From Pseudomonas marginalis (GTDB lineage Bacteria; Pseudomonadota; Gammaproteobacteria; Pseudomonadales; Pseudomonadaceae), in contig NZ_FNSU01000003.1 of assembly GCF_900105325.1 (NCBI RefSeq), positions 2,108,001-2,172,000 on the forward strand: a stretch of DNA of 64,000 nucleotides, read 5' to 3'. The translations under genes were made by a program, and so were the position numbers. The notes beneath the pieces are model-generated. The model was given only the letters and a program-made list of their open reading frames with translations, made no database searches and had not been told where the DNA came from. Position 1 is the first letter of the stretch. Each line of letters starts with the position of its first letter. Of this stretch, positions 25,907-34,813 are shown in pieces.

Positions 25907-26316
25907 CGGGGCGCCTGAGATCAAGATCAAAAGCCAGAGCCAGAGCAGATCAAAAGATTGCTGACTTCGTCAGCGGTTAAGGAAGTAGAAGCCACACCGC
26001 GTACGCTTCAATAATCAGGTCGGCTTTAAGGCCGCCTCGCTTTGTTTTTGATCTGGGATCGCCCCGTCAAACACGCTGGCCGAACGCAGGCTTTGGAGCG
26101 TGGGTAACCCGGCAGGACGCCGGGTTAGCCGCGCTGGGCCAGGGATGGCCCATCGCGGCGGCCCACGCTCCAAAGCCGGAGTGAGGGCACACCGAGCCTA
26201 GGCGAGGTGCCGAGTGTTGGGGCGAGGACCTTTTGCTTACTTTTGGGTCCCTCCAAAAGTGAGTCGCTGTAAAAGCGAAACCATAAGTGGCCGTTACCGC
26301 AGCAACGGATATGTAC
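25657..26316. repeat. Large inverted-repeat island (modules C and D)
   Basis: Begins GTACATATCCGTTGCTGCGG right after the restored stop of the ghrA-like gene and ends as its inverse, CCGCAGCAACGGATATGTAC, at 26316. Module C is 25657-25754 (reversed) and D is 26223-26316. Between them are two palindromic cassettes, one around CTTGAATCCGTGGGCC...CACGGATTCAAG (25800-25885) and one around GCTTTGGAGCGTGGG...CCCACGCTCCAAAGC (26091-26175), each with a CCGGCAGGACGCCGG-type core. About 130 bp of unrelated sequence separates the cassettes. It lies between two converging genes. Confidence 0.85.
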
Positions 26317-26336
26317 TCAATCAAAAAGCCGCCCAG

Positions 26337-27401
26337 CTATCGCAATCCCCACATCCTGAGTCGATCCCCGCCCCCCAGATCCGGCGTAACCACCCCTTCC
26401 GCAATCACCGCCTCAATCGCCCGCAATACCCCATCATGGGCCGCCCGATACCGCCCATCCCCATTGCCCAAGAAGTCCAACATCAACGCCCCCGACCAGA
26501 TCATCGCAATCGGATTGGCAATGTTCTGCCCGTAAATATCCGGCGCCGATCCATGCACCGGCTCGAACAACGACGGAAACCGCCGCTCCGGATCCAGGTT
26601 CGCCGACGGCGCTATCCCGATGGTCCCCGCACACGCCGGCCCCAGGTCCGACAGGATGTCGCCGAACAGATTCGACGCCACCACCACATCAAACCGGTCC
26701 GGCTGCAACACAAACCGCGCGCACAAAATATCGATGTGCTGCTTGTCCCAAGCTACCTCGGGATAGTTCGCCGCCATCAATGCCGTGCGTTCATCCCAGT
26801 AAGGCATGCTGATGGAAATCCCATTGGACTTGGTCGCCGCCGTCAGCTTCTTGCGCGGACGAGTCTGGGCCAGGTCGAAGGCGAACTTGAGAATGCGATC
26901 AACCCCACGTCGAGTGAACACCGATTCCTGCAGCACGAACTCATGCTCGGTGCCTTCAAACATCTTGCCGCCCACCGAGGAGTATTCGCCCTCGGTGTTT
27001 TCGCGGATCACCACAAAGTCGATGTCCCCCGGCGCGCGCCCGGCCAAGGGGCATGGCACGCCGGGGAACAGCCGCACCGGGCGGATGTTCACGTACTGGT
27101 CGAAGTCGCGGCGGAACTTGAGCAGCGAGCCCCACAGGGAAATATGGTCCGGGACTTTGTCGGGCCAGCCCACGGCGCCGAAGTAGATCGCGTCAAAGCC
27201 CTTGAGCTGCTCGAACCAGTCCTCGGGCATCATCTGCCCGTGTTCCAGGTAGTAATCGCAGTGGGCCCAGTCGAGCACTTCGATGCTCAGGTTCAGGTCC
27301 CAGATCCTGGCGGCCTGTTCCAGTACCCGCAGCCCTTCGGGCAGGACTTCCTTGCCGATGCCATCGCCGGCAATCGCGGCGATTCTGAATGCCTTGCTCA
27401 T
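26337..27401 (-). CDS. Tartrate dehydrogenase / D-malate decarboxylating dehydrogenase
   Basis: A 354-residue member of the isocitrate/isopropylmalate dehydrogenase family. NAD-loop start IAAIAGDGIGKEVLPEGLRVL, VRENTEGEYSSVGG, and the metal-binding aspartates in VVASNLFGDILSDLG and SAPDIYGQNIANPIA are present. Length and the WAHCDYYLEHGQMMP segment match the TtuC/YeaU tartrate-D-malate branch, which oxidises and decarboxylates D-malate or tartrate with NAD+. Last gene of the long minus-strand run; its stop is 20 bp from the repeat island. Confidence 0.85.
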   Translation of the reverse strand: MSKAFRIAAIAGDGIGKEVLPEGLRVLEQAARIWDLNLSIEVLDWAHCDYYLEHGQMMPEDWFEQLKGFDAIYFGAVGWPDKVPDHISLWGSLLKFRRDFDQYVNIRPVRLFPGVPCPLAGRAPGDIDFVVIRENTEGEYSSVGGKMFEGTEHEFVLQESVFTRRGVDRILKFAFDLAQTRPRKKLTAATKSNGISISMPYWDERTALMAANYPEVAWDKQHIDILCARFVLQPDRFDVVVASNLFGDILSDLGPACAGTIGIAPSANLDPERRFPSLFEPVHGSAPDIYGQNIANPIAMIWSGALMLDFLGNGDGRYRAAHDGVLRAIEAVIAEGVVTPDLGGGDRLRMWGLR

Positions 27402-27421
27402 GGTGTGTGCCTCGCAAAAAT

Positions 27422-28882
27422 TCAGTTCAAGCCGCCGATATGGAAGGCTTTGACTTCAAGGTATTCGTCCAGGCCGTACTTGCTGCCTTCGCGCCCCAGG
27501 CCCGATTGCTTGATGCCGCCGAACGGCGCGACTTCCATCGAGATGATCCCCGTGTTGAGCCCGACCATGCCGAACTCCAGGGCCTCGCCAAAGCGCCACG
27601 AACGCTGCAGGTCCTGGGTGAAATAGTAGGCGCCCAGGCCGTACGGGGTGGCGTTGGCCAGGGCGAGGGCCTGGGCTTCGTCGGTAAAGCGCATCAGCGG
27701 TGCCACCGGGCCGAAGGTTTCTTCATTGGCCAGCAACATCCCGGCGAGGGTATCGCCAAGTACCGTGGGCTGCACAAACTGGCTGTCACCGCTGGGGACG
27801 GCGCCGCACAGCAGCCGGGCGCCCTGGCTCAGGGCGTCGTCGATATGCCGCGCGACTTTGCTCACCGCTGCGGGGTTGATCAGCGGGCCGATGGTCACGC
27901 CGTCGTCCAGGCCGTTGCCGACCTTGAGCTTGCCCACCTCTTCCACCAGCCGCGCCGCGAAACGCGCGTAGATACCGTCCTGCACCAGGATGCGGTTAGC
28001 GCACACGCAGGTTTGCCCGGCGTTGCGAAACTTGCTGAGCATCACCCCGGCCACCGCCTGTTCGAGGTCGGCGTCATCGAACACGATAAACGGCGCATTG
28101 CCGCCCAGTTCCAGGCTCAAGCGCTTGATGTGCTCGGCACTCTGGCGCATCAACAGGCGGCCGACGGCGGTGGAGCCGGTAAAGGAAATCTTGCGCACCG
28201 CCGGGTTGCCGGTCAGCTCTTCGCCAATGCCGGCGGGTAAGCCGGTGATCACATTGAACACCCCGGCCGGAATGCCGACGCGCTCGGCCAGCACCGCCAG
28301 GGCCAGGGCCGACAGCGGCGTGAGGTCCGAGGGTTTGACGATGATCGGGCAACCGGCGGCCAGCGCCGGTGCGCATTTGCGCGTGATCATCGCGTTGGGG
28401 AAATTCCATGGGGTGATGGCGGCGCATACGCCCACCGGTTGCTTGAGGGTCAGCAAACGCCGATCACCGCTGGGCGCGGGCATGGTTTCGCCGTAGACCC
28501 GGCGCGCTTCCTCGGCGAACCATTTGACGAAACCGGCACCGTAGCGCACTTCGCCACGGGCTTCGTTCAGGGGTTTGCCCTGCTCGCAGGTCATGATCAG
28601 CGCCAGGTCATCGAGGTTGTCGATCATCACCTGGTACCAGCGCTCCAGCAGCGCCGCGCGTTCGGCAGTCGGGCGTGCGCGCCAGGCCGGCCAGGCACGC
28701 TCGGCGGCTTCGATGGCGCGGCGGGTGTCCACCGCGTCCATGGCCGGCACCTGGGCAATCAAGTGGCCGGTGGCCGGGTCGCGGATGTCCAGGGTGGCGC
28801 CGCTGTCGGCAGCGATCCACTGGCCATCTACGTAGGCGAGTTCAGCCAGCAGGCTGGGGTCTTGCAAGCGATTCTTGAGCAT
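27422..28882 (-). CDS. NAD(P)-dependent succinate-semialdehyde dehydrogenase-type enzyme
   Basis: A 486-residue aldehyde dehydrogenase starting MLKNRLQDPSLLAEL. Oxyanion Asn in ITPWNFPNAMI, NAD(P) lysine region IVKPSD, catalytic Glu in LELGGNAPF and catalytic Cys in RNAGQTCVCANR match the GabD branch (length about 480-490). It oxidises succinate semialdehyde or a related omega-semialdehyde to the acid, feeding the TCA cycle. It lies 20 bp upstream of the tartrate dehydrogenase gene and 117 bp downstream of ArgE. Substrate range is not certain. Confidence 0.85.
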   Translation of the reverse strand: MLKNRLQDPSLLAELAYVDGQWIAADSGATLDIRDPATGHLIAQVPAMDAVDTRRAIEAAERAWPAWRARPTAERAALLERWYQVMIDNLDDLALIMTCEQGKPLNEARGEVRYGAGFVKWFAEEARRVYGETMPAPSGDRRLLTLKQPVGVCAAITPWNFPNAMITRKCAPALAAGCPIIVKPSDLTPLSALALAVLAERVGIPAGVFNVITGLPAGIGEELTGNPAVRKISFTGSTAVGRLLMRQSAEHIKRLSLELGGNAPFIVFDDADLEQAVAGVMLSKFRNAGQTCVCANRILVQDGIYARFAARLVEEVGKLKVGNGLDDGVTIGPLINPAAVSKVARHIDDALSQGARLLCGAVPSGDSQFVQPTVLGDTLAGMLLANEETFGPVAPLMRFTDEAQALALANATPYGLGAYYFTQDLQRSWRFGEALEFGMVGLNTGIISMEVAPFGGIKQSGLGREGSKYGLDEYLEVKAFHIGGLN

Positions 28883-28999
28883 GGTCGAGTCCTGATCCGA
28901 GACACGCTCCAGTCTAGGGAGGCGCCGCAAACGAGGATGCCGAAAGCGCGGTTAAAGCAGCGTGCCGTGCTGAAATTGCGTTCAGGACGGCAGGCTCTG

Positions 29000-30157
29000 C
29001 TAGGCCGTCAGCGAACCGAGCAAGCCTTGCAAAAAGCGCTCGCCGGCGTCCATCTGGCTGATCTCGATAAACTCGTCGGGCTTGTGCGCCTGCTCGATGG
29101 AGCCCGGCCCGCACACCACCACCGGTACGTCCAGGCGCTGCTTGAACAGGCCGCCTTCGGTGCCGAACGAGACCTTGGAGGTGCCGGTGCCCGGCGCGGC
29201 GAATTGCTTGAGAAAGTGCACCGCCTCGACACTGGGGTGGGTGTCGAGGCCAGGATAGACGTTGATCGTTTCGATCTCGATGGCCGCCACGCTGGACAGC
29301 TTCTGCGCCTCACGCACGATCACCTCGGCGCGCTCGCGCATCTGCTCCAGGAACGCGTCCAGGTCGTCGGCCGGCAGGTTGCGCACTTCGAAGTCCAGGG
29401 TGCACAGGTTGGGCACGATATTCAGCGCCTTGCCGCCGATAATCTGGCCCACATGCACGGTGCTGTAGGGCACGTCATAGTCATTGTCCTGGGCACCATG
29501 GCGTTGCAACTGCTGCTGGCTGTCACGCAGGGCGGCGATAAAGTCGCAGGCCACGTGGATGGCGTTGACCGAGCGCGGCGCCAGGGATGAATGCGCCTCC
29601 TGGCCTCGGCAGTACGTGCGGTAGGACCCCTTGCCCTTGTGGCCGAGGACAAACTGCATGTTGGTCGGCTCACCGATCACACACAGAAACGGCCGCACCG
29701 GCGCCAGGTGCAGCACGTCGAGCAAGCGCCGCACGCCGACGCAGCCGATTTCTTCGTCATGGGACAGGGCCAGCTGCAGCGGGCGGTTCAGGCTGTGGTC
29801 GGCGGCGTCCAGCATGGCGTCGATGGCCAGGGCGATAAAGCCCTTCATGTCGCAGCTGCCACGCCCATAAATGCGCCCGTCCTGCACGGTGGCGGCAAAG
29901 GCGGGAAAGGTCCAGGCCTGCCCCGCCGCCGGCACCACGTCGGTGTGCCCGGACAGCAGCACGCCGGGCTGTTCCCTGGGCCCGGTGCTGGCGAACAGGT
30001 TGGCTTTCTTGCCGCTGGGGTCCTTGACGATCAGCGAGTCGATGCCCTTGGTCAGCAGCAGGTCGCGCACATACTCGATCAAGGCCATGTTCGACTCCGA
30101 TGACACGGTGTCGAAGGCCATCAGCTGTTTCAGAATCTCCAATACGCGGGGTTTCAT
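29000..30157 (-). CDS. argE: ArgE-like deacylase (acetylornithine deacetylase family, M20)
   Basis: A 385-residue M20 metallopeptidase-fold enzyme. Zinc ligands lie in LLSGHTDVVP, GRGSCDMKG and the catalytic Glu pair in SHDEEIGC; QEAHSSLAP is the lid-domain His segment. It removes an acyl group from an amino acid such as N-acetylornithine. Its start overlaps the FAD subunit stop by four bases, so it belongs to the dehydrogenase operon and probably acts on an N-acyl or conjugated substrate there, rather than in arginine synthesis. Confidence 0.85.
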   Translation of the reverse strand: MKPRVLEILKQLMAFDTVSSESNMALIEYVRDLLLTKGIDSLIVKDPSGKKANLFASTGPREQPGVLLSGHTDVVPAAGQAWTFPAFAATVQDGRIYGRGSCDMKGFIALAIDAMLDAADHSLNRPLQLALSHDEEIGCVGVRRLLDVLHLAPVRPFLCVIGEPTNMQFVLGHKGKGSYRTYCRGQEAHSSLAPRSVNAIHVACDFIAALRDSQQQLQRHGAQDNDYDVPYSTVHVGQIIGGKALNIVPNLCTLDFEVRNLPADDLDAFLEQMRERAEVIVREAQKLSSVAAIEIETINVYPGLDTHPSVEAVHFLKQFAAPGTGTSKVSFGTEGGLFKQRLDVPVVVCGPGSIEQAHKPDEFIEISQMDAGERFLQGLLGSLTA

Positions 30158-31308
30158 GAGGCCTGGCTCCGTTGCTCGTCAGGTAGGGCGAACCGGGTGA
30201 TGGAGAATGGCTCGATCGGGGTACTGGTGCTGCCAGTGGCGAGCAGCTCGGCCATCACATCGCCGACGCCCGGGCCAAGCTGGAAACCGTGGCCGCAAAA
30301 CCCGAAGGCATAGAACAGCCCGTCAACCGTACCGCTGGGGCCCATCACCGGCAGCGAGTCCGGCAGGTAGCCTTCGATGCCGCTCCACACGCGGATGATG
30401 TTCAGGTTGCCGACGCCCGGCAGCAGGCGGCGCATCTGGCTGACCTGGTTGAGGATGCTGCGCGGTTCCACATAGGCGCGGCGGTTGAGCATGTCCGGCT
30501 TGCTGCGGTAGCCGCCGCCGATGACGATATTGCCCCGGGGAATCTGGCGGAAGTAGATCACCTCTTCGGGCACCTTGGTGTACACGCCGATCACGGTGGG
30601 CAAGGCATAAGGCACCGGCTCGGTCACGGCCATTTGCGGGCCGTGGGTGTCCAGCGGCACCGGTTCGCCGAACTGCGCCGAGAGCTTCTGGCCCCAAGCG
30701 CCGGCGGTGATCAACAGTTGCGCGGCGTGGAACTGGCGGCCGTCGGTGGTGGTGACCTGGAAGTCGGCGCCGACCTTCTGCACCTCGGCCACTTCGGTGC
30801 GTTCTTCGATCTGCGCGCCCAGGCGCCGGGCGGCACGGGCAAACGCCGGCGCGGCCAGGCGCGGGTTGGCATGGCCATCGTGGGGCGCGTAGGAGCCGCC
30901 CTTGACGTCCGGGCCGAGGAAGCCGAAGCGTTGATGCAGTTCGGCGCCACCATAAATCTTCAGGTCCAGTTGTTGCGCTTCCGGTGCGGCGGCGTAGGCC
31001 TCCAGCTCGGCAATTTCATCCTCGCGGTAACACACGCGCATATGCCCGCTGGGGATGAATTCCAGGTCGTCGTCGATCAGTTCCGGCAGGCGCTTCCACA
31101 GCGCCCACGAGCGGTTGGCCAGGGCCAGTTGGCCGAGGAAACGCCCTTGCCGGCGCACATTGCCGAAGTTCACACCACTGGCGTACTGGCCGATCTGGTC
31201 GCGCTCCAGCAGGATCACCGACTGCCCGCGACGGCGCAGAAAAAACGCAGTCGCCGAGCCCATCAGCCCCCCGCCGACAATCACCACATCGGCTTTTTTC
31301 ACACTCAT
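30154..31308 (-). CDS. FAD-dependent oxidoreductase, HcnC/opine-oxidase beta-type subunit
   Basis: A 384-residue DAO-fold flavoprotein. FAD motif VVIVGGGLMGSATAFFLRRRG near the start, then GQYASGVNFGNVRRQGRF and the C-terminal FAD motif DGLFYAFGFCGHGFQLGPGVG. It forms the catalytic FAD subunit of the HcnABC/opine-oxidase type, with the HcnB-like and 2Fe-2S partners just upstream, overlapping by four bases. The long upstream frame to 31602 overlaps the partner gene and is a shadow; MSVKKADVVI at 31308 is the start. A close paralogue lies at 45564-46736. Confidence 0.85.
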   Translation of the reverse strand: MSVKKADVVIVGGGLMGSATAFFLRRRGQSVILLERDQIGQYASGVNFGNVRRQGRFLGQLALANRSWALWKRLPELIDDDLEFIPSGHMRVCYREDEIAELEAYAAAPEAQQLDLKIYGGAELHQRFGFLGPDVKGGSYAPHDGHANPRLAAPAFARAARRLGAQIEERTEVAEVQKVGADFQVTTTDGRQFHAAQLLITAGAWGQKLSAQFGEPVPLDTHGPQMAVTEPVPYALPTVIGVYTKVPEEVIYFRQIPRGNIVIGGGYRSKPDMLNRRAYVEPRSILNQVSQMRRLLPGVGNLNIIRVWSGIEGYLPDSLPVMGPSGTVDGLFYAFGFCGHGFQLGPGVGDVMAELLATGSTSTPIEPFSITRFALPDEQRSQAS

Positions 31309-32684
31309 GACGAGACCTCCTCGGTGATCAGCATCGATAACGGTTTGACCGGCGCCTGGCCGCGCTGGCGCCCGACCGCCTGCACCGGCACGCCGGCAGC
31401 GGCGGCGATCACTTCGGCCCCGGCCTGGGAGCAATAACGCCCCTGGCAACGACCCATGCCCACACGGCTGAACGCCTTGGCGCGATTGACTTCGCAGGCG
31501 CCCTTCTCTTTCACCGTGCGCCGCAGCTCGCCAGCGCTGATCATCTCGCAGCGGCACACGATGGCGCTGTCCGGCAACGCCTTGGCCTGTTCGCTCGGCC
31601 ACGGGAACGCCTGGGCCAGGCCCAGGCGGAATTGATCCATCACCGCCAGGGCCTGCTGTTGCTCATCCCGCAGGCCGGTGTCCACCGGTTGTTGCAGGTC
31701 TTCCAGCAGCGCCAGCGCCACCAGGCGCCCGGCATGCTCGGCGGCATCGGCGCCGCGAATTTTCGCACCGTCACCGGCCGCGTACACGCCCTTCACCGAG
31801 GTGCGCCCGGCGTCATCCGTGGCCAGCCACCATTGGCTTGATGCCTCATCGAACGCCATGCGACAGCCGGCCAGGTCACCCAGCTGGGTTTCCGGGCGCA
31901 GGTGGTAACCCAGCGCAACGGCATCGGCCTGCACCGTGACGGTCTGCCCGTTACCAGTGGTAAAGCGCACACCGCTTACACCATTGGCCGCGTCGCCCAT
32001 CACTTGCAGCGGCTTGACCCCCAGGTGCACCGCCACCTTGGCGCGGTACAGTTGCGCCAATAGCTTGATCCCGGTGAACAGCACGCCAGGCCGCGCCAGC
32101 AGTTTGGGCAAGGCTTTCAGACGCAGGCTCAAGGCTGAGGTGTCGAGCACCGCCGCCACCTCGGCGCCGGCCTTCACGTACTGGCTGGCGACCAGGTACA
32201 GCAACGGCCCGCTGCCCATGAACACCACGCGATGACCGATGGACACGGCCTGGTTTTTCAAGGCGATCTGCGCCCCGCCCAGGCTGTAGGTGCCCGCCAG
32301 TTGCCAGCCCTCGATGGGCATCAGGCGGTCGGTGGCGCCGGTGCAGAGGATCAGTGCATCGTAATCCACCGTGGTGTGGCGGCCCTGGCTCACGCAGCAC
32401 AGTTGCCCCGGCGTGAGGTTCCACACCAGGGTGTCGGGGCGGTAGTCGATGGCGTCGCGCAGGCGGTCGAAACTCTGGTGCAGCGCCTGGGCCTTGGCGG
32501 CCTCGCTGCCGTACAGGGTCGCGTAGTCGCGGGTGAAGCCTTCTGGCTGACGCCGATAGATCTGGCCACCGTCGCGGCGGTTTTCATCGATCAGGATCGG
32601 TTTGATCCCGGCCGCCAGCAGGGTTTCGGCGCAGCGCGCCCCGGCCGGTCCGGCGCCCACAATAACTACCCGTGCAGTGGCCAT
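31305..32684 (-). CDS. FAD/NAD(P)-binding oxidoreductase with C-terminal 2Fe-2S site, HcnB/OoxA type
   Basis: A 459-residue pyridine-nucleotide-disulfide-type flavoprotein. N-terminal FAD motif VVIVGAGPAGARCAETLL, a second dinucleotide motif around VVFMGSGPLLYLVASQY, and a C-terminal BFD-like cluster with IVCRCEMIS and GMGRCQGRYCSQ. This is the OoxA/HcnB subunit architecture seen in opine dehydrogenases and hydrogen cyanide synthase. It overlaps both neighbours (19 bp and 4 bp). The context of an amino-acid-type importer and a deacylase favours amino-acid/opine oxidation rather than cyanide production. Confidence 0.85.
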   Translation of the reverse strand: MATARVVIVGAGPAGARCAETLLAAGIKPILIDENRRDGGQIYRRQPEGFTRDYATLYGSEAAKAQALHQSFDRLRDAIDYRPDTLVWNLTPGQLCCVSQGRHTTVDYDALILCTGATDRLMPIEGWQLAGTYSLGGAQIALKNQAVSIGHRVVFMGSGPLLYLVASQYVKAGAEVAAVLDTSALSLRLKALPKLLARPGVLFTGIKLLAQLYRAKVAVHLGVKPLQVMGDAANGVSGVRFTTGNGQTVTVQADAVALGYHLRPETQLGDLAGCRMAFDEASSQWWLATDDAGRTSVKGVYAAGDGAKIRGADAAEHAGRLVALALLEDLQQPVDTGLRDEQQQALAVMDQFRLGLAQAFPWPSEQAKALPDSAIVCRCEMISAGELRRTVKEKGACEVNRAKAFSRVGMGRCQGRYCSQAGAEVIAAAAGVPVQAVGRQRGQAPVKPLSMLITEEVSS

Positions 32685-32974
32685 GTCGCCTCCGGTTGTG
32701 TGGTAACGATGTCCAGCCCGTCACGGACTTCATTGGAACAGGCGCGCAGGCGTTCGCCGCTGCGGGTCCACACCCAGCAATCCTGGCACGCGCCCATCAA
32801 GCAGAAACCGGCGCGGCGGCCGCTGTCGAATTCCGACTGGCGCAGCGCGTTGCCCTGGGTCAGCAGCGCGACCATCAAGGTGTCGCCCTGCAGGGCTTGG
32901 ACGGCGGCGCCATCCACGGTCAGGCTGACCGTCGGCCGGCCCTGTTCGGCCAGCCTCACAAAACGCCCGTTCAT
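32666..32974 (-). CDS. Small 2Fe-2S ferredoxin subunit, HcnA/OoxX type
   Basis: A 102-residue protein with a ferredoxin fold and Cys58, Cys63, Cys66 and Cys79 (GFCLMGACQDCWV, LRACSNEV) spaced as for a plant-type 2Fe-2S cluster. It begins MNGRFVRLAEQGRP, overlaps the ABC ATPase stop by 4 bp and the next FAD subunit by 19 bp. It would pass electrons from the flavin subunits to the respiratory chain. The longer frame to 33046 runs into the ATPase gene. Confidence 0.85.
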   Translation of the reverse strand: MNGRFVRLAEQGRPTVSLTVDGAAVQALQGDTLMVALLTQGNALRQSEFDSGRRAGFCLMGACQDCWVWTRSGERLRACSNEVRDGLDIVTTQPEATWPLHG

Positions 32975-34812
32975 GCATAGGCTCCCACAGTGAGGGTGTT
33001 GACGCCCTGCTGGGTATCCAGCAAATGGGCGCTGTCGTGGTGGCAAAGGATTTCACCACCGTCGTCAAGGCGGCGGCGCGGCGGCGCGGTGCGGTTGCAC
33101 AGGCCGTCGACGCGCACCGGGCAGCGATTGAGGAAGGTGCACAGTTCCGGCCCATTGACCCGCTCGCCGAGCGCTGGCAGCGTGTCGCCTGCAGTACCGC
33201 AGGTTTCCAGCCAGCCCTGGCGCAACTCGGGCACCGAGTGAATCAACAGGTCGGTGTAGGGATGGAACGGCGGCTCGGCAAACGCCTGGCGACTGCCGGC
33301 CTGGACCTTACGGCCGCTATACATCACCACAATGTCATCGCACAGCGCGCGCACGGTAGAAATGTCGTGGCTGATAAACAGGTACGACACCCCCAGTTGC
33401 TGGCGCAGGTCGCGCAGCAGTTCGAGGATCGCCGCCCCCACCACGGTGTCGAGGGCCGAGGTCACTTCGTCGCAGAGGATCAGGTCGGGCTTGGCCGCCA
33501 GCGCGCGGGCCAGGTTGACCCGCTGCTTTTGCCCGCCGGACAGCTCATTCGGGCGCCGTTCGGCGAGGTCACGGGGCAGGCGGACCAGGTCGAGCAGTTC
33601 GCCGATGCGGGCTTGCAGCGCCGCGCCCTTGAGGCCGAAATACATTTTCAACGGCCGACCGATGATGGCCGCCACGCTGTGCATGGGGTTGAGCGCGGTG
33701 TCGGCGTTCTGGAACACCATCTGGATCCGCCGGAACTGTTCCGGGGTGCGCTCGGCGAGGCTGCCGCCCAAGGGCTGCCCGTCGAAGGCCAGGCCGCCGA
33801 GGGCCGGGGTCAGCAGCCCCGCCACCACCCGGGCCAGTGTGGACTTGCCCGAGCCCGACTCGCCGATCACGCCGATGGCCTGGCCACGGCGCACGGTGAG
33901 GTCGATGTCTTCCAATACCCGAATCGACGGCATGCCGTGCAGGTTCTTGTTGCCGTAGCCAGCGGTGAGGCCGGTGATGGTCAGCAGCGGAACCTCCCCG
34001 GCGACGCCGCAGGGCGGGCGAATAGTGGTGTCGGGCCGTGCGGCGGCCAGCAGGCTGCGGGTGTAGGCGTGGGTCGGGGCATTGAGCAGCGGCGCCGTGG
34101 CGCTCTGTTCGAGGATCTGCCCGCCGTTGAGCACCACGATCTGGTCGGCCATTTGCGCCACCACTGCGAGGTCGTGGGACACGTACACCGCCGTGGCCCC
34201 GCGCTCGCGCACCACGCGTTTGAAGGCGCGTAGCACGTCGATCTGGGTGGTCACGTCCAGGGCGGTGGTCGGCTCGTCGAGCACCACCAGCAGCGGGTCG
34301 CTGATCAGCGCCATCGCCGCCATCACCCGTTGCAGCTGCCCGCCGGAGACCTGGTGCGGGTAGCGTTGGCCGATGCGTTCCGGGCCCGGCAGCGCCAGGT
34401 CGCGGAACAGGCCGATAGCCTTGGCGTGCAGCTCGGCGCGCGTGCCCAGGCCGTGGATCAGTGCGCCTTCGATGACCTGGTCGATGAGTCTTTTCGCCGG
34501 GTTGAATGCGGCGGCGGCGCTTTGCGCGATATAGGACACACGGTTGCCGCGCAGGCCCTGCAATTGGTGTTCGCCCAGGGCGAGCATGTCATGCTCGCCG
34601 ACCTGCACCACGCCGCCGGACAAGCGACACCCGCGCCGTGCATACCCCAGCAAGGCCAGGGCGATGGTGGTCTTGCCCGAGCCGGACTCGCCGATCAATG
34701 CCAGCACTTCACCTTGTTTCAGGGCAAAGCTCACGCCCTTGACGATTTCCACCTCGCCGCGCTCGCCGCAGGCGACCACGCGCAGGTCTTCGACGCGAAT
34801 CAATTCAGTCAT
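32971..34812 (-). CDS. Fused dipeptide/opine-type ABC transporter ATPase (DppD-DppF)
   Basis: A 613-residue protein with two nucleotide-binding domains. First: Walker A GESGSGKT, signature VSGGQLQR, VVLDEPTTALD. Second (from about residue 300): GESGSGKS, LSGGQKQR, LCDEVTSALD. Each domain ends in a peptide-transporter oligopeptide C-terminal extension. Fused DppD/F proteins drive uptake of peptides, nickel or opines. One base separates it from the permease gene, and the downstream gene overlaps by four, so it is inside the operon. Confidence 0.88.
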   Translation of the reverse strand: MTELIRVEDLRVVACGERGEVEIVKGVSFALKQGEVLALIGESGSGKTTIALALLGYARRGCRLSGGVVQVGEHDMLALGEHQLQGLRGNRVSYIAQSAAAAFNPAKRLIDQVIEGALIHGLGTRAELHAKAIGLFRDLALPGPERIGQRYPHQVSGGQLQRVMAAMALISDPLLVVLDEPTTALDVTTQIDVLRAFKRVVRERGATAVYVSHDLAVVAQMADQIVVLNGGQILEQSATAPLLNAPTHAYTRSLLAAARPDTTIRPPCGVAGEVPLLTITGLTAGYGNKNLHGMPSIRVLEDIDLTVRRGQAIGVIGESGSGKSTLARVVAGLLTPALGGLAFDGQPLGGSLAERTPEQFRRIQMVFQNADTALNPMHSVAAIIGRPLKMYFGLKGAALQARIGELLDLVRLPRDLAERRPNELSGGQKQRVNLARALAAKPDLILCDEVTSALDTVVGAAILELLRDLRQQLGVSYLFISHDISTVRALCDDIVVMYSGRKVQAGSRQAFAEPPFHPYTDLLIHSVPELRQGWLETCGTAGDTLPALGERVNGPELCTFLNRCPVRVDGLCNRTAPPRRRLDDGGEILCHHDSAHLLDTQQGVNTLTVGAYA

Positions 34813-34813
34813 T

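Noticed and set aside
30289..31437. 382-residue plus-strand frame
   Set aside because: Antisense of the HcnC-like gene with no domain signature.
30154..32974. Hydrogen cyanide synthase hcnABC
   Set aside because: The subunit types match, but the genes sit inside an importer/deacylase operon, and opine-type dehydrogenases have the same composition.
33025..34233. 402-residue plus-strand frame
   Set aside because: Antisense of the ABC ATPase gene, which has all Walker and signature motifs.
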